From the NCBI GenBank assembly GCA_905193765.1, contig CAJJPZ010000139.1, positions 1-5,767 of the forward strand: DNA of 5,767 nucleotides, in the 5' to 3' direction. The first letter of the stretch is position 1. The number at the start of each line of letters is the position of its first letter. Under the pieces are notes generated by a model. The model was not told the DNA's origin, ran no database searches, and saw only the letters and a program-made list of their open reading frames with translations. The DNA is from an uncultured Eubacterium sp. (GTDB lineage: Bacteria > Bacillota > Clostridia > Peptostreptococcales > Anaerovoracaceae). This document shows positions 1 to 5,767 of this stretch, piece after piece. A program made the translations under genes and the position numbers.

Positions 1-357
1 GAAGTGAGCGGCGGATTCCATTCACCGTTCATGAGCGATGCAGCTGAAGAGTTCAAGAAAGTTCTGGAAGGCGCAGATATAAAGGATGCAAATATCCCTG
101 TATACTCAAACTGGACCGCAAAACCGTATGAAGGAGACTACAAAAAAGCTCTGGAAATGCAGATCGCTAATCCGATAAGATGGAAGAACATCATCGAGGA
201 TATGATTGAAAACGGTGCAGATACATTCATCGAGCTTGGACCGGGAACGGCTCTTACCAAGATGATAACAAGGATCTCTAAAAAAGTCAGGATGTTCAAC
301 GTCAAGGATATGGAAAGTCTTGAGCTGACATTAAAAGGAGTGAAAGAAAATGCTTAA
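1..357 (+). CDS. fabD: Malonyl-CoA:ACP transacylase, C-terminal part (5' end outside window)
   Basis: FabD moves the malonyl group from CoA to acyl carrier protein, supplying the extender unit for FAS II in the cytoplasm. The frame is open from base 1, and 118 codons remain before TAA. The fragment begins just before the conserved VSGGFHSPFM motif; its His (visible residue 7) is the family's catalytic His. The nucleophile Ser of the GHSxGE motif would lie upstream and is not visible. Other family signatures are PVYSN (33-37), Q-x-x-NPxRW (54-61) and the ELGPG turn (78-82) near the C-terminus. The family is about 300 residues, so roughly the last 40 percent is present. The GTG at position 4 is an internal Val codon, not a start. 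The 3' end overlaps fabG by 8 bp, which suggests translational coupling. Confidence 0.95.
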   Translation, partial: EVSGGFHSPFMSDAAEEFKKVLEGADIKDANIPVYSNWTAKPYEGDYKKALEMQIANPIRWKNIIEDMIENGADTFIELGPGTALTKMITRISKKVRMFNVKDMESLELTLKGVKENA

Positions 358-1084
358 AGGAAAAGTTGCAGTGATCACAGGCGGAAGCCGCGGTATAGGC
401 AAGGCCACTGCACAGAAGCTGGCATCACTTGGCGCAGATATAGCTGTTGTTTATAGAAGCGAGGATGCAGCGGCAGCGGAACTTTGCAGCGAACTGCAGC
501 AGCAGGGCGTGAAAGCAGAGCCTTTCAAGCTGGATGTTTCAGTATATGATGATGCGAAAGAAACAGTAGACAGGATAATGGAGACGTTCGGCCACATAGA
601 TATCCTGGTAAACTGTGCAGGCATCACGAAAGACAGACTCATCGCAATGATGAAGGAAGACGGATTCGATGCTGTTATAAATGTCAACCTCAAGGGTACA
701 TTCAACATGATCAAACACTGTACGCCTGTATTCATGAAGCAGAGGAGCGGCAAGATAATCAATCTGGCCTCCGTTTCAGGTATCATAGGCAATGCAGGAC
801 AGGCGAACTACAGCGCATCCAAGGCAGGCATAATAGGCCTGACCAAGTCAGTTGCCAAGGAACTTGCCGGAAGAGGCGTATGCTGCAACGCAGTGGCACC
901 GGGATTCGTTGAAACTGAAATGACAGCAAATCTCAGCAAAAACAACAAGCTTGTCGATCAGATCCCTATGAAGAGGATGGGACAGCCTGAGGAAGTGGCA
1001 GAACTCATCGCATTCCTGGCATCACCTGTATCGGATTATATAACAGGCGAAGTGATAAAGATCGACGGCGGTATTGCAATTTAA
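350..1084 (+). CDS. fabG: 3-oxoacyl-ACP reductase FabG
   Basis: FabG is the NADPH-dependent reductase that turns 3-ketoacyl-ACP into (R)-3-hydroxyacyl-ACP. The 244-residue length is normal for this classical short-chain dehydrogenase. Visible motifs are the cofactor loop TGGSRGIG (10-17), NCAG (88-91, usually NNAG), the active-site Asn in NVNLKG (N113), Ser141 in the SVSG segment, and the YSASK motif (Y154, K158), giving a complete Asn-Ser-Tyr-Lys tetrad. R175 matches the position of the ACP-contacting Arg172 of E. coli FabG. The C-terminal ITGEVIKIDGG segment is typical. The start is supported by AAAAGGAG at 333-340, 9 nt before ATG. The gene overlaps fabD by 8 bp and is followed by fabF after 15 bp. 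The position between fabD and fabF argues for FabG over other SDR enzymes. Confidence 0.96.
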   Translation: MLKGKVAVITGGSRGIGKATAQKLASLGADIAVVYRSEDAAAAELCSELQQQGVKAEPFKLDVSVYDDAKETVDRIMETFGHIDILVNCAGITKDRLIAMMKEDGFDAVINVNLKGTFNMIKHCTPVFMKQRSGKIINLASVSGIIGNAGQANYSASKAGIIGLTKSVAKELAGRGVCCNAVAPGFVETEMTANLSKNNKLVDQIPMKRMGQPEEVAELIAFLASPVSDYITGEVIKIDGGIAI

Positions 1085-1099
1085 ACAGGAGAGAAAACA

Positions 1100-2335
1100 A
1101 TGGACAGAAGAGTTGTTGTTACGGGTATAGGTGTTGTATCGCCCGTAGGAAATGATATAGATACATTCTGGAACAATATTATTTCAGGATACGTAGGAAT
1201 AGGTCCTATCACAAGATTCGACACTTCAGACTACGCAGTTAAGATAGCGGCTGAAGTAAAGGATTTCGACCCGACAAGATATATGAAGAAGCCTGATATC
1301 AGAAAGTCAGACCTCAATGTGCACTATGCAATGGATGCAGTAGGTCAGGCAATGGATATGAGTGGTCTCGACGGTAAACTGGTACCGGAAAGATCAGGCG
1401 TATACTTCGGTTCAGGTATCGGCGGTATAGGTACTTTTGAAAACGTATATGAAAAGATGATAAACAGAGGACCGAGAAGCGTATCACCTTATTTCATACC
1501 GATGATGATACCTAACATGGCAGCAGGAACTATAGCTATAAGATACGGCTGCAGAGGTGCTGCACTGCCGGCAGTTTCAGCATGCGCATCAGGCACCAAC
1601 GCTCTCGGTGAAGCATACAGAGTCATAAAACACGGATATGCAGATGTTGTCATCTCAGGTGGTACTGAGGCAGCCATCACAAAGAGCAGTGTGGCAGGGT
1701 TCATAAACATGCAGGCACTCAACCATGAACCTGATCCGATGAAGGCAAGTCTGCCGTTCAATATAAACAGAGGCGGATTCGTTATCGGAGAGGGTGCAGG
1801 AGCGCTCGTTCTTGAAGAGTATGAACATGCGGTGAACAGAGGAGCAAAGATCCTTGCTGAGTTCAAGGGATATGGTTCGACATGTGACGCACATCATATG
1901 ACTGCACCTGATCCTGAAGCAAAAGGCGCTTCAGAAGCTGTCAGAGCAGCATATCTGGAATGCGGCAGCCCTGATGCATCAGAAATATATGTCAATGCAC
2001 ATGGTACAGGAACTCCGCTCAACGATAAGTCAGAGACTCTGGCGCTGAAGAAAGTGTTCGGAGATGATGCATACAAGCTCATAATAAGCTCGACAAAGTC
2101 CATGACAGGACATATGCTGGGCGGTACGGGCGCAGTTGAAGCTGTAGCATCCATACTTGCGCTGGATAAGGGCATCATCCCGCCTACAGTAGGTCTTGAT
2201 GCACCGGATCCGGACTGTGATCTGGACTATGTTCCACTTAAAGCAAGGGAAGCTCAGCTGAAGTATGCGATGTCAACATCTCTGGGATTTGGCGGACATA
2301 ACGCATGCATAGCTTTCGAGAAAGGAGAATTCTGA
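1100..2335 (+). CDS. fabF: 3-oxoacyl-ACP synthase II (KAS II), first copy
   Basis: FabF condenses acyl-ACP with malonyl-ACP, releasing CO2, in each elongation round. The 411-residue length is normal for a thiolase-fold KAS. The Cys-His-His triad is intact: C162 in SACASGTNA, H301 in NAHGTGTP and H338 in STKSMTGH, with K333 in the same motif. The gatekeeper Phe lies in GFGGHN (F397). I107 in GSGIGG corresponds to Ile108 of E. coli FabF, where FabB has Gly, so this is KAS II-like. The loop usually written PFDxxRxGFV reads PFNINRGGFV (219-228), with Asn in place of the usual Asp. AGGAG at 1087-1091 lies 8 nt before ATG. The stop TGA shares one base with the fabZ start. This is the more canonical of the two KAS proteins and is probably the housekeeping enzyme. 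Confidence 0.95.
   Translation: MDRRVVVTGIGVVSPVGNDIDTFWNNIISGYVGIGPITRFDTSDYAVKIAAEVKDFDPTRYMKKPDIRKSDLNVHYAMDAVGQAMDMSGLDGKLVPERSGVYFGSGIGGIGTFENVYEKMINRGPRSVSPYFIPMMIPNMAAGTIAIRYGCRGAALPAVSACASGTNALGEAYRVIKHGYADVVISGGTEAAITKSSVAGFINMQALNHEPDPMKASLPFNINRGGFVIGEGAGALVLEEYEHAVNRGAKILAEFKGYGSTCDAHHMTAPDPEAKGASEAVRAAYLECGSPDASEIYVNAHGTGTPLNDKSETLALKKVFGDDAYKLIISSTKSMTGHMLGGTGAVEAVASILALDKGIIPPTVGLDAPDPDCDLDYVPLKAREAQLKYAMSTSLGFGGHNACIAFEKGEF
2321..2327 (+). promoter_or_regulatory. Ribosome binding site deciding the fabZ start
   Basis: AAAGGAG lies 7 nt upstream of the ATG at 2335. It sits within the last codons of fabF. It selects 2335 over the in-frame ATG at 2305, which has no comparable site and would add 10 residues unlike FabZ. 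Confidence 0.85.
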
Positions 2336-2766
2336 TGAACAAGGAAGAATTGATGACAATACTTCCTCACAGAGATAATATGCTCCTGGTCGAAGAGGCT
2401 TATGTTGAAGATGGCCATTCACATGGAAAGTATGAGATAAAGGGAACGGAGTGGTTCCTCAAGGGACATTTCCCGGGGAAACCTGTCGTCCCCGGAGTGA
2501 TACTCTGCGAGATGATGGCACAGTCTACATGTGTGCTGCTTCAGGACAGGATGGAGGAAGGGATGACTCCTTTCTTCACAGGCATCAAAGATGTCAGATT
2601 CAAAACACCGGTGCTGCCGGGAGATGTATTTGAATCCGAGTGTGAAATAATAAAAGAAAAGCCCCCTTTCTATTTTGCAAAGGGAAAGGGTTTCGTTGAC
2701 GGGAAGCTTTGTGTGAAAGCAGAGTTCTCATTTGCACTGATAAAAGAGGAAGATCAGAATGAATAA
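2335..2766 (+). CDS. fabZ: 3-hydroxyacyl-ACP dehydratase, FabZ family
   Basis: FabZ removes water from 3-hydroxyacyl-ACP to give trans-2-enoyl-ACP. The 143 residues form one hot-dog fold, the usual length. Visible motifs are ILPHRDNMLLVEEA (9-22), GHFPGKPVVPGVI (44-56) and CEMMAQ (58-63). The catalytic pair is H45 and E59, spaced 14 residues apart as in characterised FabZ proteins. FxGIxxxRFxxPVLPGD (81-97) and the C-terminal VDGKLCVKAEFSFALI strand region are also typical. Cys58 sits next to the catalytic Glu where Ile or Leu is common elsewhere. The start shares one base with the fabF stop, and the end overlaps the second KAS gene by 8 bp, so translation is probably coupled on both sides. 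A FabN-like dehydratase/isomerase is possible, because sequence motifs alone do not separate FabN from FabZ. Confidence 0.92.
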   Translation: MNKEELMTILPHRDNMLLVEEAYVEDGHSHGKYEIKGTEWFLKGHFPGKPVVPGVILCEMMAQSTCVLLQDRMEEGMTPFFTGIKDVRFKTPVLPGDVFESECEIIKEKPPFYFAKGKGFVDGKLCVKAEFSFALIKEEDQNE

Positions 2767-3988
2767 GAGACTTGTAATTACAGGAATGGGAGCAGTGACG
2801 CCGATAGGTATCGGGACAGATACATACTGGGAAAATCTGCTTGCAGGAAAGACAGGGATCGATTATATACAGAGTCTGGATATAGAGGATCTTCCTGTCA
2901 AAATAGCGGGAGAGGTGCGTGATTTTGATCCGAAGGATTATATGCCAAGAAAGAAATCGAATGAAATGGATCGTTTCATGCAGATGACGTTTGCAGCCGC
3001 AGCCGAAGCTATAGAACAGAGCGGCCTCGAAATAGAGCCGTACAGGACAGGCATCACTGTAGGTACTGCTTTGAACGGTATAGGAACGATAACGGAAACC
3101 GAACGCACATACAATGCTGCAAAGATAAAAAAAGTGGGACCGAGATTTCTGGCAAAGTCACTGGGAAACATTTGTGCATCGCATATAGCAATAGCACATG
3201 ATATCAAAGGACCGAGCATGACTCTCAATACAGCATGTGCATCGGGTGGAGACTCGATCGCACTTTCTGCAATGCTTCTCAGATCCGGAATAGCTGACGT
3301 TATGGTGGCGACCGGCGGTGAAGCGGGAGTAAATACTATCCTTATACAGTCACTGGCATCAGCGATGGCGTTGTCCACTGCAAACGAGGATCCTGCAAAA
3401 GCATGCAGGCCGTTCGATTCAGGCAGGACAGGCTTTGTTATCGGAGAAGGTGCAGGCGCCCTTGTGCTGGAGACAGAAGAACATGCTCTGGCACGCGGTG
3501 CGAAGATATATGCTGTACTTGAAGGATGGGGAAACAATACAGATGCTTACCATCCTGTTACGCCTAAACCTGATGGCGAGGGGGAGATACTGTGCATGAA
3601 GCAGGCCCTGGAGATCGCAGGGATAGAGCCGGGTGCGATCGGCTATATAAACGCTCACGGAACAGCTACACACAAAGGCGATGTAGTTGAAAACAATGCA
3701 ATAAAGAGTGTTTTCGGGGCGGATTCACCGGTAAGGATAAATTCGACAAAGGCTTCAACAGGGCATATGATGGGTGCCGGCGGCATCACAGAGGTGATAA
3801 CCTGTGTGAAAGCGATCGAGACCGGTATCATACCGGCGACCTTGAATCTTGAAAACAAGGATCCGGAGTGTGATATGTATTATGTGTCTTCCACAGAGAA
3901 AGACGTGAACATAGATCATGCGATGTCTAATGCTTTTGGTTTCGGAGGTCAGAATTCCAGTATAATAGTCGGGAAGCACAAAGGCTGA
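2759..3988 (+). CDS. fabF: 3-oxoacyl-ACP synthase II family, second divergent copy
   Basis: This is a 409-residue decarboxylating condensing enzyme with a complete triad: C160 in NTACASGGD, H300 in NAHGTATH and H336 in NSTKASTGH, with K331. It is therefore not a chain-length-factor type that has lost its Cys. The gatekeeper Phe is kept in GFGGQN (F395). It differs from the first copy around the active site. GSGIGG becomes GTALNG (102-107), placing Leu105 at the position of I107; CASGTNA becomes CASGGDS; and HGTGTPLND becomes HGTATHKGD, losing the Pro. The PFDSGRTGFV loop keeps the usual Asp (D220). GAGGA at 2746-2750 lies 8 nt before ATG, and the start overlaps fabZ by 8 bp. It is probably an active KAS with a different chain-length or unsaturation preference, comparable in role to FabB or FabO; that role is inference. 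The KAS family assignment itself is firm. Confidence 0.92.
   Translation: MNKRLVITGMGAVTPIGIGTDTYWENLLAGKTGIDYIQSLDIEDLPVKIAGEVRDFDPKDYMPRKKSNEMDRFMQMTFAAAAEAIEQSGLEIEPYRTGITVGTALNGIGTITETERTYNAAKIKKVGPRFLAKSLGNICASHIAIAHDIKGPSMTLNTACASGGDSIALSAMLLRSGIADVMVATGGEAGVNTILIQSLASAMALSTANEDPAKACRPFDSGRTGFVIGEGAGALVLETEEHALARGAKIYAVLEGWGNNTDAYHPVTPKPDGEGEILCMKQALEIAGIEPGAIGYINAHGTATHKGDVVENNAIKSVFGADSPVRINSTKASTGHMMGAGGITEVITCVKAIETGIIPATLNLENKDPECDMYYVSSTEKDVNIDHAMSNAFGFGGQNSSIIVGKHKG
3961..3966 (+). promoter_or_regulatory. Possible internal -10 element upstream of the marR-type gene
   Basis: A perfect TATAAT lies in the last codons of the second KAS gene, about 80 nt before the regulator's ATG. 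The -35 region is weak: TTGGTT at 3936-3941 with a 19-nt spacer is the best candidate, and there is no TG extension. It also encodes conserved residues (Ser-Ile-Ile), so chance is quite possible. If used, it would let the regulator be expressed apart from the fab transcript. Confidence 0.25.
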
Positions 3989-4035
3989 CAGGAAAACAGC
4001 GATCGAAAGTTCCAGGATCGTATCAAAAGCAATAG

Positions 4036-4041
4036 AAAGGG
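4036..4041 (+). promoter_or_regulatory. Ribosome binding site deciding the marR-type gene start
   Basis: AAAGGG lies 6 nt upstream of the ATG at 4048. The TTG codon immediately before that ATG (4045) is also in frame and would add one residue, but ATG is preferred and is better spaced. Confidence 0.65.
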
Positions 4042-4047
4042 CGTTTG

Positions 4048-4521
4048 ATGAATAATTTTGAAACAGATTTTAACAATATAATTGTTGAAGTATACCATAA
4101 TTTATTGCTTATGGAGGAAACCAAGAGGAAATACAGCAAAGCGAGCTTTTCTTTCAGAGATCGGAACGCCCTGACATACCTGAGCAGGCACGATGGTGGA
4201 AAGAATATCAGCGATATCGCAAGCTATCTCAGGATAAGCAGACCTTCAGCTACGGTACTGATAAAGAAGCTGGATAAATACGGATTTGTCAGGAAACATC
4301 CGGAACCCGGCAACGAAAGACAGACAATAGTGTCGCTAACGAAAAAGGGACGACTTTTTGCTGCATTCCAGAAGCGTTACAGGAAGCGCCTCACAGAGGC
4401 GATATGTGACGGCCTCAGCGATGATGAACGGGAAGCTCTTTACAAGGGTATATGCAGGATGAATGATTTTTTCATAGATACTATAGAGGAAATGGAAGAG
4501 ATACATCCTAAGAAAAAATGA
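4048..4521 (+). CDS. MarR-family transcriptional regulator, probably FabT-like
   Basis: This is a 157-residue cytoplasmic DNA-binding protein of the MarR family, which bind palindromic operators as dimers. Helices 1-2 cover about 1-47. The winged helix-turn-helix follows: ISDIASYLRISRPSATVLIKKL (54-75, contains the recognition helix) and the wing, with GNERQTIVSLTKKGR (88-102) matching the family DxRxxxxxLTxxGR pattern but with Glu for Asp. The C-terminal dimerisation helices run from about 103 to 150, ending in a Lys-rich tail. By recollection, the NLLLMEE segment (18-24), LTKKGRL followed by KR..K, and DGLSDDE (121-127) resemble streptococcal FabT. The gene lies 59 bp after the second KAS gene with no terminator between, which supports a role in regulating fatty-acid synthesis. 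MarR assignment is firm; FabT function is inferred from context and remembered similarity. Its 3' end overlaps feoB by 14 bp on the opposite strand. Confidence 0.9.
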   Translation: MNNFETDFNNIIVEVYHNLLLMEETKRKYSKASFSFRDRNALTYLSRHDGGKNISDIASYLRISRPSATVLIKKLDKYGFVRKHPEPGNERQTIVSLTKKGRLFAAFQKRYRKRLTEAICDGLSDDEREALYKGICRMNDFFIDTIEEMEEIHPKKK

Positions 4522-5767
4522 TATTGATTATCAGACATAGTAAAAGTCCTGTGAGAGCAGGCAAGATGAAAGCAAGGGCAGTCCATTTGAGGCTGCCTGT
4601 TTCTTTTTGCACGGTGAGGCATGTGGTGCCGCAGGGAAAGTGGAACATGCAAAGTACGGATACTGCAAGAGCGGTGTGGATGGTCCATCCATGGTCTGCA
4701 AGAATGTCTCCCAGTTGAGAAATGCTGGAGTATTCTGTGAGAGTGCCGGTGGAAAGGTAGCACATAAGCATTACAGGGATGACGGTTTCATTTGCCGGAA
4801 ATCCGAGGATGAATGCAGCGATTATGACGCCGTCAACACCGAGAAATCTGCCGAAAGGATCGAGAAATCCGGTGAAGCGGTCAAGAAGGGAAATGTCCCC
4901 CGCATGTATATTTGCAAGTATCCATATGACAGCTCCGGCAGGGGCAGCTACGATAAGGGCGCGGCCGAGGACGAATATAGTCCTGTCAAGTATGGATCGT
5001 ATGATAACGTCTTTTACTTTAGGCTTTCTGTATGGAGGCAGTTCAAGGATGAATGAAGACGGTATGCCCTTAAGAAGCGTTGATGAAAGCAGTTTTGAAT
5101 ATATCATCGTAACAACGATACCGAGAAGTATGAACATTACAAGTATGAGACCGGCAGCTGCACCGCTGAAAGATCCCATACCGGCAGTGAAAAATATCAT
5201 TATGAGCATTATCAGTGTGGGAAAGCGACCATTGCAGGGAATGAATGAGTTGGTGACTGCAGCTATGACCCGTTCTCTGGGCGATTCGATGATGCGACAG
5301 CCAGTTACGCCGCAGGCATTGCATCCAAGTCCCATACACATGGTAAGGGCCTGCTTGCCGTGTGCACCACATTTTCTGAAAGAGTTGTCAAGATTGAATG
5401 CAACTCTGGGAAGATAACCAAAATCTTCAAGTAACGTGAACAGCGGAAAAAAAATCGCCATTGGCGGAAGCATGACGGAAACGACCCAGGATACAGATTT
5501 ATAGACTCCGTCTGTCAGAAATGAAATACAGCCTTCAGGGAGGGATGTTTCCGACAGGACATCCGTCAGCAGCTTTCCGGTAATATCGAACAGATATGCG
5601 AGTGCTGCCGAAGGATAGTTGGCGCCGGACATCGTTATCCAGAATACGATAAAAAGCATGGTCAGCATGATGGGGAGACCCCATATGCGTGATGTGAGTA
5701 CTCTGTCAAGTTTTCTGTCGAATACATTAGGCTCTTCGTTAGATACAGTTGTACATTGCCTGTATAT
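4508..5767 (-). CDS. feoB: Ferrous iron transport protein B, membrane domain (N-terminal part outside window)
   Basis: FeoB imports Fe2+ across the cytoplasmic membrane using an N-terminal GTPase domain. The frame is open to the right edge, giving 419 codons; the G domain lies beyond it. Numbering from the first visible residue, a linker with KLDRVLTSRIWGLPIM (19-34) leads into the first membrane helix and SGANYPS (47-53), the classic FeoB entry to the membrane core. Gate 1 spans GCNACGVTGC (148-157), ESPRER (161-166) and FIPCNGRFPT (175-184). Gate 2 contains LGFPANETVIP (321-331). HFPCGTTC (376-383) and KETGSLKWT (388-396) follow. About eight hydrophobic helices are visible, the last ending at the C-terminus. 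The gate sequences are of the clostridial type rather than the E. coli type. The ATG at 5666-5668 (minus strand) is internal, since FeoB homology continues upstream of it. Its stop (TAG) lies inside the convergent regulator gene. Confidence 0.94.
   Translation of the reverse strand: MYRQCTTVSNEEPNVFDRKLDRVLTSRIWGLPIMLTMLFIVFWITMSGANYPSAALAYLFDITGKLLTDVLSETSLPEGCISFLTDGVYKSVSWVVSVMLPPMAIFFPLFTLLEDFGYLPRVAFNLDNSFRKCGAHGKQALTMCMGLGCNACGVTGCRIIESPRERVIAAVTNSFIPCNGRFPTLIMLIMIFFTAGMGSFSGAAAGLILVMFILLGIVVTMIYSKLLSSTLLKGIPSSFILELPPYRKPKVKDVIIRSILDRTIFVLGRALIVAAPAGAVIWILANIHAGDISLLDRFTGFLDPFGRFLGVDGVIIAAFILGFPANETVIPVMLMCYLSTGTLTEYSSISQLGDILADHGWTIHTALAVSVLCMFHFPCGTTCLTVQKETGSLKWTALAFILPALTGLLLCLIINIIFS
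4576..4608 (+). terminator. Candidate Rho-independent terminator of the fab-marR transcript, inside feoB
   Basis: GGGCAGTC (4576-4583) pairs with GGCTGCCT (4591-4598), an 8-bp stem including two G-T pairs, around a 7-nt loop. It is followed by G and then TTTCTTTTT (4600-4608). It lies 54 nt after the regulator's stop codon and has the right polarity for the + strand only. The same bases encode the conserved KETGSLKWT segment of FeoB on the other strand, so the resemblance could be partly fortuitous. No other + strand candidate was seen near the end of the regulator gene. Confidence 0.45.

Noticed and set aside
2938..3537. Open frame of 199 codons on the - strand opposite the second KAS gene
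   Set aside because: It is antisense to a conserved enzyme with an intact triad, has low-complexity Ala/Ser/Pro-rich composition and no ribosome binding site of note; it is a shadow frame.
1100..3988. A ketosynthase/chain-length-factor pair of a polyketide or aryl-polyene cluster
   Set aside because: Both KAS proteins keep the active-site Cys, both His and the Lys. Neighbours are ordinary FAS II genes, with no tailoring enzymes, carrier protein or acyltransferase typical of such clusters in the window.
4000..4020. CGATC and GATCG inverted 5-mers around an 11-nt spacer in the gap before the regulator
   Set aside because: The stem is short and weak, with no T-tract and little symmetry. It is neither a terminator nor a clear operator.
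4016..4028. GATCGTATCAAAA in the regulator's leader, which contains a FabT-like half site (TATCAAA)
   Set aside because: The other half does not match, and the GAT and ATC arms are 3 nt apart instead of 1. The match is too weak to call an operator.
4387..4401. Perfect 6-bp hairpin CGCCTC-ACA-GAGGCG inside the regulator gene, a possible feoB terminator on the minus strand
   Set aside because: It lies about 107 nt beyond the feoB stop and has no T-tract on either strand. It encodes ordinary residues of the regulator's C-terminal helix, so it is not a convincing terminator.
4779..5417. Long open frame (212 codons) on the + strand opposite feoB
   Set aside because: It is antisense to the well-supported FeoB membrane domain, matches no family I know, and is a shadow of feoB codon use.
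5666..5668. ATG on the - strand as the start of a shorter membrane protein
   Set aside because: Recognisable FeoB sequence (KLDRVLTSRIWGLPI) continues in frame upstream to the window edge, so this Met is internal.

Overview
The window looks like chromosome of an anaerobic Firmicute of the class Clostridia. The reasons are a type II fatty-acid synthesis (FAS II) gene run in the clostridial order fabD-fabG-fabF, strong AGGAG-type ribosome binding sites, frequent AGA/AGG and ATA codons, moderate GC, and a FeoB with the clostridial-type gate sequences. An assignment below class is a guess; no marker gene is present.

Layout. Positions 1-3988, all on the + strand, are a tightly packed FAS II run. 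It holds the 3' end of fabD (malonyl-CoA:ACP transacylase), then fabG (3-ketoacyl-ACP reductase), fabF (KAS II condensing enzyme), fabZ (3-hydroxyacyl-ACP dehydratase) and a second, divergent KAS II-type condensing enzyme. Junctions are 8-bp overlaps, a 15-bp gap or a 1-bp stop/start overlap, so the run is almost certainly one transcript. After 59 bp comes a MarR-family regulator on the same strand (4048-4521) whose overall build resembles FabT, the fatty-acid repressor of streptococci and enterococci. From 4508 to the right edge, on the - strand, lies the membrane domain of the ferrous iron transporter FeoB; its GTPase part is outside the window. marR and feoB converge and overlap by 14 bp. 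The best terminator candidate for the fab-marR transcript lies inside feoB.

How the genes work together. FabD makes malonyl-ACP. FabF and/or the second KAS condense it with acyl-ACP, FabG reduces the 3-keto group and FabZ dehydrates. The enoyl reductase, FabH, acyl carrier protein and acetyl-CoA carboxylase genes are not in the window. The MarR protein probably senses the pathway output and represses the operon. FeoB appears unrelated in function.

The most interesting points are the fabZ-fabF2 pair, which recalls the enterococcal fabN-fabO unsaturated-fatty-acid module, the FabT-like regulator at the end of the operon rather than the beginning, and the terminator nested in a convergent gene. 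No RNA gene, CRISPR array, insertion sequence or other mobile element was seen, and there is no gene-free stretch over 300 bases. Most of the window is ordinary core metabolism, and I found no clear evidence of a wholly new system.
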